A stretch of 64,000 bases of DNA, taken from NCBI GenBank assembly GCA_039545295.1, contig BCIK01000010.1, positions 248,001 through 312,000 on the forward strand, in the 5' to 3' direction. How positions within the stretch are numbered: the stretch's first letter is position 1; every line of letters begins with the position of its first letter. The DNA comes from Udeniomyces pyricola. Taxonomy: Eukaryota > Basidiomycota > Tremellomycetes > Cystofilobasidiales > Mrakiaceae. A program made the translations under genes and the position numbers. Below the pieces are notes generated by a model, which saw nothing but the letters and a program-made list of their open reading frames with translations, had not been told where the DNA came from and searched no databases. Below, piece by piece: positions 12,201-23,682 of the stretch.

Positions 12201-13310
12201 CCTTCGCAAGGGAGCCAGTTGACGGGCAGTCAGAGCGATGGGTTCGGAACGAGCAGTCAGGAGGATGGCACGAGTTTCGGAGCGGATAGCGTCTTGAGCC
12301 CGCTTGCGAGGTTTGGTACGGGAGGACTGGGAGCCCATGGTAGGAGCAGCAGTCGAGATCTTGCCGGAACGAATGAAGGAGAGGTTGGAGATGAGGAGGA
12401 GGATTCTGTGACATACGGCACCCCAGATTCCCTTCATTCGTCTTCTTCTGCGGGGTATTCGCCTTCGCCCACGTCCCAAGCTGTCCGTGCTGATCCAGCC
12501 CATATCGCCTCATTCACGCCTGGCAACGTCCGCCTGGCGGTCCCTGGCTCAAGCGGAGGATCTGTCTCTCGAGCGTCTTCGACGGGCTCGTCGGATCGAC
12601 CTCGACCTCGCTTGTTGCCTTCGTCAGAGAGACTTCCGACCATCTCCCATGGTGGTGCACCCCTTCATCAGCATCTCTCGGCAAGACCCCAGAACCCTCT
12701 CCCGCAATCTCCTCGACTCTCCTCCTCTACCCAGCCAACGACTCATACCCTTAACCACTCCTCTCCTAATAATCCTCATCTCCTCTCTCCCAACCCGAAC
12801 CTGACCCATCTCTCCCCTCACCTTTCCCTTACGCCTTCGTCTCACTACTCTAACGATGATGAATCCTTTGCCGACGCTGATTCTGACCACGATCATAGTC
12901 TCTACATCCCTTCCTCACCTCATCACCTTTCCTCTTCCTCTCCACTCTCTCCTCCTCATCACTACCATTCGCCCACCCATCGATCTTCCTTCACCCGTCG
13001 CTCCATCACTTATGCTCCGTCATCGGCTAATGACTTGGCCAACTTGGGTTACCCCGCGAGTTCGGCCATTTACTTTGAGACTCCCCCCGCGGACCCAGAG
13101 AGCCCGTTGCACTCGGTGATGCTTCCGAACTCGGAATCGGACCCCGAGAGGAACGCGAGAGTAGAGGAGACGATTCGGAGTGTTGGAGGAGGAGAGGAGG
13201 AGGAGGAAGAGGAAGGAAGATCGAGGGGTTGGGGAATGCCGTTGATGACGTTGGGATTGCCACTGGATGGGAGAGGAGCAGAAGTACAGGATCCCTTTGA
13301 TAGGGTTTAG
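9209..13310 (+). CDS. Axl2-like cadherin-fold surface protein (bud-site/polarity)
   Basis: Exons 9209-9516, 9684-10244 and 10394-13310 join in phase to give 1261 aa. A signal peptide is clear (LSFVLAFPFVTLSILLVSSVQA, residues 2-23). The ectodomain, to about residue 455, has repeated segments of dystroglycan-type cadherin-like (CADG) character: YNFSLFQDTF..., LPSWLTFDNSTATFNG and LGDWLTFDSSLGVLSGQVPG. Each has the W-L-x-F-D then G-x-P pattern of these immunoglobulin-like folds. One transmembrane helix lies near residues 460-483 (IVIGSVIGGVFFIILLILLG) and is followed by CCIRRRRR as a stop-transfer signal. The cytoplasmic tail of nearly 780 residues is rich in S, P, H and T and largely disordered, ending in an acidic patch. 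In budding yeast Axl2 is a plasma-membrane landmark for axial budding and septin organisation. This architecture matches, but the tail is not conserved enough for certainty, so the symbol is left blank. Confidence 0.85.
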
Positions 13311-14485
13311 TCAACTTGCCCTCTCACTCTTCGTTCTTATCTATCCATCTATCCATCCATCCGATTTGTTTTTCTTTGCATTTCAATCTTAGATCCCCTT
13401 AGCTATCTATCTCTTCTTATCCCTCGCGACTTTTCCTCAACATTCCATCCCATCCCATCCCATCCCGCCTTTCCGCCATTTATTCAAAGAAACAAAAGAC
13501 CCCCCTATCATTCGTCATTTCGACACTTCCTGCATACATACTCCACCTAGACATCCACTCCTATATATCCCACATTCCCAAAAAAAATATATCAAAAAAA
13601 AAGAGACATTGTCTTATGGTTCCTTTGTTCCTTTTCTGGTATTTTCTTTCTTGTTCACTGATCATATTCTCAACCACCTCCTCGCCCTTCTCTCCTCTTC
13701 CCTTCTCCATTCCTGTCTTTCTCGTCTTTTAGCCCGGTTCCTTGGTGTTCATGTCTCCCAATCTATCATCTTCCGTATGCATCGCTTCCATGCAGTCCTA
13801 CTAGTTGCCCTTTCCTCCTCCTCCTCATCGATCGTGCAGGCCCATCTGTGCTCCTTCTATCTCCATCCTTGTGACTGTTGATTATTATTATTATTTTGGT
13901 TTCTTTTTTTTCTTGCTCGTCATGTCATCATCGGCCTCCTTTTTCTCTTTTGTGTGTTTGTCTTTGTCTTTTTTGCTTTTTTTTTTTTTGGAGGGTACAA
14001 AAAAAACTGGGTTTTTCTTTTTTCCTTCTTCTTCTTCTTCTTCTTTCATTCGTGTTTGATTTGATTTGTTCGTCATGATGAGCTCCAGTCCCAACTTTGA
14101 AGTACGTGAAATGTTGATGAGACATGGGACAAGCTGCGTGAGATGGCAGATATATGTATATATATGTATATATGTATGCAGGACCGACCGCCGCGCGGTC
14201 CGATGACGAGGCAGAGCAGCCAGCCCGCTTGGACGCGGGTCTGACGTCTGACGTGAACGCGTGAACGATGAACGAGGCAGAGGGAGAGAAGGAGAGACCT
14301 TGCCACCCACCACCACTACCACCATCTTCGACTCATAACTGCCCATCTTTGTCACCCACCATTCCCATCGTCCCCATCTACCTCATCACATATCCATTCT
14401 ACCCATAACACATCACTCCACCACTCAATAACCTCAACCCCATCTCCCCCCCTACACAACTTCACCTTCACCACTACCACCATTC
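13311..14485. other. intergenic region between the AXL2-like gene and the 14486 gene
   Basis: The first 300 bases carry short tandem words (ctatccatccatccatccat and repeated catcccatcc near 13445-13470) and A-rich patches near 13580-13600 that fit 3' UTR and poly(A) site context. T-rich runs fill 13880-14060. A tatatgtata alternation lies at 14150-14178. The last 190 bases are C/A/T-rich (cacc, catc and cacaac words) and lead into the ATG at 14486. Open frames here look like by-products of low-complexity sequence. Confidence 0.5.
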
Positions 14486-16370
14486 ATGGCTGAGGTCCCT
14501 CGCGTCACGCGCCAGTCGCACAACTGTCCCGATCCCACGCTCGTCAAGCCCTACGTCGATGCCGGCCGGATCACTCCTGAAGACCTCATCGTCCTACGAG
14601 ACGCGTTCGAAGCCTCATCAAAGTATTCCACTGTGAGTGACCCGATCGAGTGTCTATCTCCCAGCAACCACTTGGCGAAACGATTGGCCATGTTGCTTCT
14701 CTGGCCTCTTTCCCTTTGGCACCTTGTCATGTCTGTCTGTCAGCCCTTCCTGAGCTCGACTGGACACACACACACACACACACCCCTTCTCGGGACTCGG
14801 CCCTGACTGTCTGTCTCAAACAGTCGGTCGGGTTTACTACTCAACATGCACTCTTTCAACCAAGAACTCGCTCGACCCTTCCACGTTGTTCATTATCTGG
14901 CTTTGCACATGTCATCGCGACTTCCTTGACCACTAAACATAGTCGATCGCCCTGCTCACACGTCGTCCGGTTTCGAATCGCCTTGCCTCTTTCCCTTCTT
15001 TCATCTCTCTTTCTCTCTCTCTCTTTCTCTTTCCTCCCTACTTTCAGATCGGTTCCATCATCGGCTCCTTTGGCATCTTTCCCTACGTCCGCTTCGTCCG
15101 GCCCAAAGCCAAGTTCTTTGAGCGTGCCTTTGTCGGTCTTGGCTTGGCCCTTACGGCCGGTGCGGTCGGTAGCGCCTTTGCGGCTGGCGTCGTCTCGAAC
15201 AAAGTCGGGTCCGTTTTGAACACGTTCTATCATCGCTGCTGCTACCTTCTTCGCCTTGGTGTCCTCTGCATTTCTCCCTCTTCGACTTTGGAGCTGATTG
15301 ATTGCCTTTCAAATATCCCTTGCACATCCCCTCCTTCCCAATGTATTTTCCAGTGGTACAAAGGAAGCCAACGAAAAGTTGTTGCTCTTCCAAGAACTGC
15401 TCTTCTACACCCGAGCGCCTGCTAGCGTCCGTTCGCAAATCCGGTTGCCTCCCGTCGATCCTCGAGATCCAACCTCGGTCCCTACGTTCCCAGGTCCGAT
15501 CGGTATTCAAGCTCGACAAGCTGAAGCGTCCAAAGAGAATCCCTGGGCGGGTAAACAGTTTCCGATCCCGCCGAGGAATTATGACACTGGCGTCTTGCCC
15601 GCCGACGACGACAACGATCGCTCGGGTGACCGAGATAGCCAAGGGAGATTGTTCCCTGTTGTGGGTGGAAGGAAACCGTTTGAGGATGTCAATGGCGATG
15701 TGAGTGGGGATGCTGAGCAGAGGGAGATGGCTCGTGAGCGAGAGAGGGAAAGGAACCTTGGTGGTGGACGCATGAGCTCGTCTGATCCTCTCGGTAAGTA
15801 ACTCCATGTGAAAGAGTGGTTCTTCGAAAAACGACCTTTTGCTTTGTTGGAGACGTGATTTCGGAAAGAAGAATTGTGCGTGCTCACTTGGTTATTACCG
15901 TATTCTTTTCTTTTTTTTGGGGGGGGGGGGGGGGGAATATTCGATTGTTGTGATGTTACTCAGATCAAGCCACTCGCGAAAACCCTACCTCTTGGGCACT
16001 GCTCCGAAGCCGGACATCTCTTCCAACTTCGTCTACATCGAACCTTCCTTCATCTACATCCGCTCCTTTCTCCACCGACTTTAGCTCGAGCCTTCCTTCG
16101 AGCTCTAGTTCGCCTTCCTCCCGTTCGTCGTCCCCTATCCTCGGTGGTGGTCGTATGAGTGGTGAGCAAGCGGAACGGGAGAGGGAGCAAGCGGAGTTTG
16201 ATCGGTTGTTGGAGAGGGAGCGAAACGCGACGGATTCAGGCTTCACGAGCGATGCTTCCGGTTCGTCTTTGGGATCGGGGACAGGGATGAGTACGTGGGA
16301 TAGGTTGAGGGGTGGAGGAGGAGGAGGAAGTGGGGGAACGAAGACTAAAGGTCAAGAGGAAGTGTGGTGA
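14486..16370 (+). CDS. uncharacterised protein with hydrophobic N-terminal domain and disordered tail
   Basis: Exons 14486-14632, 15048-15208, 15354-15793 and 15964-16370 join in phase to give 384 aa. Residues 1-50 are soluble (ITPEDLIVLRDAFEASSKYST). Two hydrophobic, glycine- and alanine-rich helices follow (IGSIIGSFGIFPYVRFV and AFVGLGLALTAGAVGSAFAAGVVS). A short amphipathic segment comes next (KEANEKLLLFQELLFYTR), and the remainder is a disordered tail rich in R, E, S and G. The layout of a TPED...VL...FEASSKY block followed by glycine-rich membrane segments recalls OCIA-domain proteins of mitochondria and endosomes, but the similarity I can see is weak. The first intron, 415 nt, is longer than most in the window. 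The third intron contains a 17-nt G run at 15919-15935. Function is unassigned. Confidence 0.75.
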
Positions 16371-17333
16371 TAACCCCGAAGCTGCGGGAAGGGGAAATTG
16401 ATTGAGGGTATGCGTTGGTTTGGGTCGTGCCCACTCCCTCATGCTGAAGGACTAAGTCATGGAATTAATCGATGAATGTAAAGTAGGCTTAGGAGGGATT
16501 TGGTGTCCTGGGAGAGAACGGAGTATCATGTATTTAATGGATCATCCATGACGTGCGGCCGGACTGTGGGTTGCGAATCACCAATTAGAGACGGCAGCCG
16601 CATCATCATCCATAGTGACGAAGACGTGAATTGCCTTTGCTGCTGCGCATATGGACGGACGGTACGTGGTGGCTTCATGATGGATAAAAATTGATTGGGC
16701 TCGATGTTCCGTGTGGACGATAATGTTGACTTGACTGACTGCTGCCAAGGTTGGGAAGATGAAGGCGGTGACGAGCGAGCAAGCGAGCGAGCGAGCGAAC
16801 TGATGTCATATAATCGAAGTATTAGGACTGAGGCGATCGAGTCATATTCGGATCATGATGATGTTCGCGCGAGCTCATTGACATGGGACGTCAGTGATTG
16901 CCGGGATGTGCGTGGTATATGAGATCATAGTGCAGATGTGATATGGCTTGCTGTGTTCCTTGGAGGTTGTCATGGATGATAGTAGAGTTGGCTGAAGTTT
17001 TTGAATTTGGGACAATGCTCAGCGAGAATGGAGTACCCCAGTGAGATGTAGTGGGTATCATAGGTGAGTCAAAGAGAGGAAGGAAATAAGCGAGAGCTGA
17101 CGCGCTCAAGCGCTTTCGGCTTAAGCGGTTGCGTCATAGCTTCCTTACCCGGGTCGTCAGAGGCAAGAAGAGGCGCGAACCCTTGGACCGCCTGGTCTCC
17201 ATCCCTTTTCAACCGTTTCAGTCCTCGTCCTTGCATCTTCTTTCCCCCCAAACCACCATCACATCAACCAACCAACCAACCAACCAACCAACCAACCCAA
17301 CACTCACACCCTTCACTCAACTACATTTTCATC
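16371..17333. other. intergenic region upstream of the RTC3-like gene
   Basis: 16371-17050 is AT-rich, with scattered tandem words such as gcgagcaagcgagcgagcgagcgaac near 16776-16800, and no convincing exon. A few ORFs of 60 to 75 codons occur but lack coding character. From 17180 the plus strand becomes CT-rich and ends in an AACC tandem repeat just before the ATG at 17334. Confidence 0.5.
17266..17298 (+). repeat. AACC tandem repeat in the 5' leader of the RTC3-like gene
   Basis: Eight near-perfect copies of the tetranucleotide AACC end about 36 bases before the ATG at 17334. The tract lies where the 5' UTR is expected. Length variation here could alter leader length, but no regulatory role can be shown from sequence. 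Confidence 0.8.
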
Positions 17334-18340
17334 ATGGGAAAGGAACTCACCAAGGTGTACGTCCTTCTTCCTTCTCACCTTGTCCTCCATCTCACCCTCC
17401 TTTCCCCCTCCCCTGTCGTCTTTCCCATCTCCCCTAGCCTCCCTCATCTTCAGACCCGCTCATCGCCCCCCCCCCCCCCCCCTCTTCCTCGCTTCCCTCG
17501 ACCTGCGATGCTGACATCTTCAACCATTCCTCTTGTCCCACTTCGTACATGTAGCATCTACCAGCCCGACTCCACCACCACCGAGGTCTTTGAGATCTTC
17601 ATCAACGAGGAGGTACGTCATCTCATTGACGTCTTCCCCCCTCCCATTTTACCCTTCTCATCCTTCGCAAATCCAATCTGCCATTCAAGAACATGTTCTC
17701 AGACTGACAAACACCCGTCCTTGCTCTTCCTTGACCTCGACAAACGCTTGGGCTCATGTAGGAGTTCAAGAAGTGGAAGACTGACAAGTCGGTCGCTCTG
17801 ATTGAGGTCGTTGACTGTTCGTCCCATCACCATCTCTTTTTGCATTTGATGGGTGGTCCATCTCCCATTTGATTTCCCCTATCCTTTGTCGTCTACGTAC
17901 CTGCCAAAGCTCACTCAACATTCATACTCTACGTTGTCTCTCTGATCCTTCACAGCGTTCGAGGTCTTCCACTCCTCGACCGGTGTCACCGGCCAGCTCG
18001 GCAAGGCTTCCAAGGCCCAGCTCGAGAACGCCTTTGGCACTTCCAAGGATGTGTACGTGTTGCTTCCGTCATTTCTTGGTTTCTTCTTCTTCCTTTTATC
18101 GTCCCTTGGCCTTTTCGGGCTTTGTTCTTCCTTTTTATCTCTGTCGATCGTAGACTTGGACTGGAACTGATCTAGACAACCCGAACGCTCCTCCTTCTTG
18201 GATTTTTTCTTCTTCCCTTCAACAGTGATGTTATCACTCAGATCCTTGAGAAGGGCAAGATGCAGGAGGGCAAGAAGATCTCGGGTCGATTTACCGACAC
18301 TAACGACTCGCGAGGTACCCAGTCGGGAGGAGGACGATAA
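17334..18340 (+). CDS. RTC3: Rtc3-like SBDS N-terminal-domain protein
   Basis: Five exons (17334-17356, 17555-17612, 17762-17816, 17956-18052, 18226-18340) join in phase to give 115 aa. The whole protein corresponds to the N-terminal domain of SBDS (Shwachman-Bodian-Diamond) proteins. The diagnostic run is SFEVFHSSTGVTGQLGKASK followed by AQLENAFGTSKDVDVITQIL. It aligns by eye with budding-yeast Rtc3 (an E-L-F-E-V-F segment, then ASKAQVENEFG and a VIDLIL helix). Rtc3 is a small stand-alone SBDS-fold protein linked to RNA metabolism and telomere-capping phenotypes in yeast. Length is very close to the yeast protein. The C-terminus ends in a G/S-rich tail (TQSGGGR). The first coding exon has only 23 nt and the third intron has a GTTCGT donor. 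Confidence 0.88.
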
Positions 18341-19137
18341 ACTTTTTCCCCCCGAACCTATCTTCCAAAAACCTCTCTTTTCATGACCTATGCATGTAAA
18401 CCTCCCTTCTCCCCAATGCTTGCTTGCTTGCTTCCATCTGGATCACCCCTTCCCGTCGCTCTCGTTTGCATGTGTTATCCCTCCCCCCCCCCCCCCTTCC
18501 TCCCCCCCAATTTGTATCAATCTATTGCATGACGCTGCTTTGCTATCATATTGTCTTGGGAATCGGTTTAAAAATCACAGGGTCAGGCAAGACTACAGCT
18601 CTCTCTGTATATATGTGTACACATGGGTACCAATGAGGGTATGAAGTGATGATTGATTGATTTAACGCGGACGTACTGGATGGCGCATACATATGTATGT
18701 ATGAATGAATGTATGCATATGATCAACAGACGAATTATATGCGTGTATATATGCCATGTGAATGAGCCAGCCATTGTATACTGCAGGCACGCACGCCCAC
18801 ATATGTGGGGTTTACAGTCAATTTTGGCACGCGGATTATATCGACAAGCCAATCATGCTGCGTACAGTACAGTACAGCTTGACAAATGCATATGCATAAC
18901 GGAATATATGATAGACAGGCCATATATATATATGCATACGACGTATTACAGGTCGACCGACTTTCAGATCTCAGAGCTGTGAAAGTGATCGATGGTCATG
19001 ACAGCTAATCACTGCCAGCCAAGCCCACACGCGCCCTTGGCCCATCCACTCCATCCAACATACACGCCCTCAATCCCCCCCCCCCTCTCTCCTCCTTCAC
19101 CTTCCCCTTTCCTTCCCCGCCCTTCTCTCTCTCAACC
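18341..19137. other. intergenic region between the RTC3-like gene and Cactin
   Basis: 18341-18560 is the probable 3' UTR, with C-runs at 18482-18494 and 18504-18510. 18560-18970 is AT-rich, full of catatatgcata and tatata words, and has no coding signal. 19010-19137 is C-rich leader sequence with a C-run at 19076-19085, directly before the Cactin ATG. No RNA gene was recognised. Confidence 0.5.
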
Positions 19138-22100
19138 ATGGCACGCTCTCCTTCCCCTTATGCAGACCGACGAACCAAAGAAGGTGGCTCTTCTCGACGA
19201 GATCGCGAACGTAGCCGGTCACCCGACCGAGACCGGAAAGGCAAAGAGCGCGAACGCGGAAGCACGAGAGATGACGAGAGGAGGAGGCGTTCGAGGGATC
19301 ACCATCGGGACGACGACGACGACGATCGACGCCGAGATGAGCGCAACCGGGATCGAGATGACGAACGAAGGGGAAGGGATGATAGGGGTGAAAGTCGGAA
19401 GCGAGAGAGGAGTTTGAGTCGGGATAGGCATGGGAAGGATCAAGGTAGAAAGGACAAGAAGGACAAGAAGTCAGTTTCCACCACTCTCTACTTGGGCGTT
19501 CGTCTAAAACGTCGTCCAACACCAACAACCAAGAAAGGCTGACCCAGAGAAATCACATTGGTTTGCTTCTTGATTCTCTCGTCATCCTTTGCGCACTCTT
19601 CTTCAAACCTAGGGAACGCAAACGATCCAAGTCGCCTTCCAAGTCCGCGCGCAAAGAAGCCAAAGCGGCCGCTCGACGCGAGCGAGAAGCCGAAGACGCG
19701 CGAGCCGTTGCTGAGCTCTCCATGTACACGGCCGATGATAACCCGTTCAACGATGCCAACTTGGGCGTTCAATTCAAGTGGGTTAAGAAGAGTGAGAAGG
19801 AGAAGAAGGCCGGCATGAGTGCCGAAGAAGCCGCGAGGAAGGACGCGTTGAGGAGAGCAGAGGCAAAGGTTCGTCGTCGTCTCTTTGCTTGCTGTTTCTT
19901 TGCCGGTCCTTTCTTTGTAGCCGATGACTAACACCAATGTCTCGATCTGCATGCATCTCTTTCACCCTACACAAATCATCCTATACCAATTCCCTTACCC
20001 TTGTATTCTTCAGGAGGAACTTGCTCTCCTCAACAAACGTCGAGCCGAGCGTGAAGCCGAGATGCTCCTTCGGGAGGAAGAAGATGCCCGTCTCGCTCGC
20101 CTCGCCGAGTCGGCGCTCATGCAAGACTGGGTCGATCGAGAGGACGATTTCCATCTCGAGCAAGCCCGTCGACGGGCTGGCATTCGCATGCGCGAGAACC
20201 GAGCCAAGGCGATTGACTTTTTGGCGATCAACTTGAGGTTTGCGAGGCCGTATGGAGAGGAAGAGGAGGAAGGTGTGATGGGCAAAGGGGGAAGTGGCGG
20301 TCATGGCGAGATGGAGGAAGGGGGTGGTTGGGGTTGGGAAGAGGCTGGATTGGAGATGGATCTCGATGAACCTTATAAGATTTTCGAGGTACGTCTTGGG
20401 ATTTTTTTTATTTTTTTTTTCTCTTTCTTACTTCTTCAATCTTTCAAGTCGCTCCTGAGTGAAATCTGTGCGAGACTTTGCGGGTCTGATCTCGGATAGG
20501 GCAATAAACTAAACACGTTGCTTCTCTTTTTCCCCCTTTTCTCAATCTCCCACTACGTTCCTTTCTTGGTAGAACCTTACGCTCTCTGACACCGAAGAGC
20601 TCTACGAAGATATCCGACTTTACCTCTCACTGGAAAAATCGCCTTCCAACGTGGAATTCTGGGAGGTACGTTCTTTGGTTTCGTGGGCCTCTACCGATCG
20701 AATCGACCATCATGTCCGCTTGCGCATGCGACTCTCCCCTTCCTCTTCCCCCTTTAATCTTGTCTCCTTTGCCTTTCGCTGATCTTTCTTTTTTTTTTTC
20801 CTCTTGACCATGTCACGTTTTGATACGTATAGTCTATGAAGACGGTTTGCACTGCCCGATTAGCCGAGCTTCGCACGCCAGCCTCGGCCGCTTCGGCCGC
20901 CGCCGCCGTCGACAGCGAGATCTCGATTCTGCTCAGCGGCAAGACCTTGACGGAACTGGAGATGCTCGAAGGCAACGTTCGGGCGAAGCTGGCGAGTGGA
21001 GAGCCGGTCGATACGGACTATTGGGAAGGCTTGTTGAGGAACTTGAACGTTTGGAAAGCAAAGGTAAGACGAAAGACGGGGTCATCGTTCTTAGGTTCTT
21101 TTGTTTCGTGTGTTTGCAACGTAGGACTGATTAGAATCGTCTTGTATTCATTTGCTTTGTTCCTTCACTCTGGCTGAACTCGTGCGGGTCGGGTTTTTTT
21201 TTTTTTTTTTTCTTCTTTCTTCCTCCGTGTCAACAGGCCAAGCTCCATGCCATGCATGAAATCGTCCTCCAAAACCGCCTTGAACAACTCCGCCAACGCC
21301 AACGAGAGGACGCCCTCAAAGTGCAATCCGACGTGGCCGCCCTCGTCAACCACACCGCTTCTCGCTCTGGTGCCTACGGTGGAGACGTCCACGCGGCCGG
21401 AGGCGAGGCTGACGATCAGGACGACGAAGAGGATATCTTCAAGATGCCGGCTGGGTTGGATGGCGAGTTGGACGACGAAACGTTTGGAGAGGATATGTGG
21501 GACCCGAGTATGGAACCGACGTTGGTTCCCTTGGGAAAACTCAACTACGAGGAGAGACAGATCAAGCTTGTCGATCCGATCGAGGAGAAGCGCAATTTGG
21601 TCAGTGCAAACCACTCGACTCAAGAACGAGCCGTTTAGGGGTCTCGTATCCCGTGTCTCGTTTTACTTCGTGAGGTCTTGGTACGTCTTATTGACTCGGG
21701 CTGACGAGTCGGATTATCGTCTCTACCCTTTTCCTACCTTGAACTATCTACAGTTTGCCAAGCGTCGATCCATCACTTCGACCCAATTCGTCGCGCGCTC
21801 CGTCCGGCCCCTCGCCGATCCTTCGACTTCCACCTCGGCCTCGGCCGCCGACCTTCAAGCCGAAGCTCTCTACCGCGCCGAAGCCGACAAGAAACTCGAC
21901 GACGAAGAGGAGATCTTCAACATTGAGGAAGGCCTCGGAGGCGGGGCTGGCGCGGCGTTGGCCGCGAAGAGCTACACGTGGGAAGACAAGTACCGCGCGA
22001 GGAAACCTAGGTACTTCAATAGGGTCCATACTGGTTTCGAATGGAACAAGTGAGTCTTTTTTCTTCTTTTTTCTTCTTTTTTTTTCTTCTCTTTTTTTTT

Positions 22101-22714
22101 GGGGGGGGAGGGGGGGGGGTTCCTTTTCTTTCCTTTGTGAAGATTGGGGTCTTGCTGGAATGGTCTACGGTTGTTCTCAGAGACCTTGCTTTGTCTTCGA
22201 TCTTGCACGAAGAAAGTTTCGTCGTTCCTGACACATGAATTACTCTGGCTTTTGCTCCCTACCATGTTCTTTTTTTTGTTGCTCTTCTCATTTTGGTTTG
22301 TTCGTACAAGGTACAACCAAACGCACTACGACTCTGACAACCCTCCGCCGAAAGTCGTCCAAGGCTACAAGTTCAAGTTCGTGGTTCTCCTCTTTTTCTC
22401 AACTCTTTCATCGTCCCTCCTCCTCCTCCCCCCCCCCTTTATTGTTCTTGTCTGTTTCTCCCTTCACTCACTTCCTCGGATCTCCTTCTACTCGTCTCCT
22501 TCTTCCCCCCCCCCCCCTTTCCTCCCTCTTCCAGCATCTTCTACCCGGATCTCATCAACCCGCAAGAGGCCCCGACGTACCGCATCATCAAGGACAAGGA
22601 ACAACCGGAAATTGCCACGATCATCTTTACGGCCGGCCCACCGTACGAGGATATCGCGTTCAAGATCGTCAACCGCGAATGGGAACATAGTCATAAGAGG
22701 TATGTAGAACATTG

Positions 22715-22745
<31 letters not shown>

Positions 22746-23023
22746 TCATTCTGCTTCGTTTCTTGTCTTGATGGTGGTTCCTCTTTTCTTTCTGTTCCTT
22801 TTGGACTGATCGCCTTCGTTTTTTTTTCGTTCATCTTAACTTTCTCCCTCTCTCTCTCTCTTTCTTTCTTTATCTTGTTCATCATGCACGACCTTCACTC
22901 AACTCACTCACTCACTCGGTCTCCATGGTTGTATCCCATCTCTCCAGAGGGTTCCGAAGCTCGTTCGATCGAGGCGTCCTTCAACTCTACTTTAACTTCC
23001 GAAGGACTTTCTACCGAAAGTAA
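19138..23023 (+). CDS. Cactin, spliceosome-associated protein
   Basis: Ten exons (19138-19469, 19613-19868, 20014-20388, 20573-20665, 20833-21063, 21237-21599, 21754-22049, 22311-22376, 22535-22699, 22948-23023) join in phase to give 750 aa. The first 110 residues are an RS/RD/RE-rich tail. The mid domain (DNPFNDANLGVQFKWVKK onward, with helical E/R/L-rich repeats) is typical of the family. The C-terminal cactin domain is highly conserved: KPRYFNRVHTGFEWNKYNQT, then YDSDNPPPKVVQGYKFNIFY, then AGPPYEDIAFKIVNREWEHS, then HKRGFRSSFDRG, ending FYRK. In animals Cactin was found as a Cactus/IkB-binding protein. Across eukaryotes it is a nuclear splicing cofactor, and that is its likely role here in an organism with so many introns. 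Introns 2 and 8 use GTTCGT donors. Confidence 0.96.
22715..22744 (+). repeat. CAT trinucleotide repeat, 10 copies, in a Cactin intron
   Basis: Ten uninterrupted CAT units lie 15 bases inside the last intron of the Cactin gene, so they are not translated in the spliced model. They were read directly from the sequence. Confidence 0.9.
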
Positions 23024-23682
23024 AGGGAAAAAAAACCCTCCCCCAAACAAAAAAGAACAAAAAAAAACCGAACACCCACCACAGAAAAAAAAGAAGTCAA
23101 TAAAAAAACACACACAAAAAACGAAGAAGAAGAAGAAAAAATTCTTTCCGGCCTTTCTTTTGCTACTTTTCTTTTCTTCTTGTTTCCTTCTTGTTTCCTT
23201 TTTTTTTTTGGTCGAGCGTTGTGTTTCCGTGTGTGTGTATATGTGTGTTCTTGTGTGCGTGGCGTTCTCGATGTCTTCTTCACGTGTATGGAGTGCGTCG
23301 GCCGGACGTCACGGTGTCGACAAACCATATGCATACGTTTCACCTTAGCTTCCATTATGACATCGTATGACCATCTTTGTGTAGTTGTAATATTCATCCG
23401 TTCGTTCCCATTGTCGATTATGAGGCGCGATGAGGATGACGATTTGACCTGTTCAACTCAGCTGTAGTGCATGTTTTGGGAGCTTGTGCAATATGATCAA
23501 ATGTTATCTTGATATGGACCCAAATAGGGACGATCCAAGTCGACGACGACGCGACTGCCTTTGTAAAGTCCGCCGGTTTCAGTGCGATCCTATCAATCCT
23601 AACCCTCAGCCAGACATCCTTCAACCCCATTCACCTCAGCAGCCGATTCTTTTCCCTCCTCCCCCCCTCCTTTGCTTTCAAC
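23024..23682. other. intergenic region between Cactin and the UBC11-type gene
   Basis: The 3' UTR of Cactin is A-rich and contains an AATAAA hexamer at 23099-23104, about 76 bases after the stop, a plausible poly(A) signal. T-rich and TG-rich runs follow to 23270. The remainder is mixed sequence becoming C-rich from 23610 up to the next ATG at 23683. No gene was seen. Confidence 0.5.

Noticed and set aside
10854..12643. Several antisense ORFs of 100 to 190 codons opposite the AXL2-like exon.
   Set aside because: They mirror the strongly codon-biased sense exon and encode unordered R/S-rich protein.
16540..16600. Sequence GGTTGCGAATCACCA as a possible tRNA B box.
   Set aside because: No matching A box or cloverleaf arms could be found around it.
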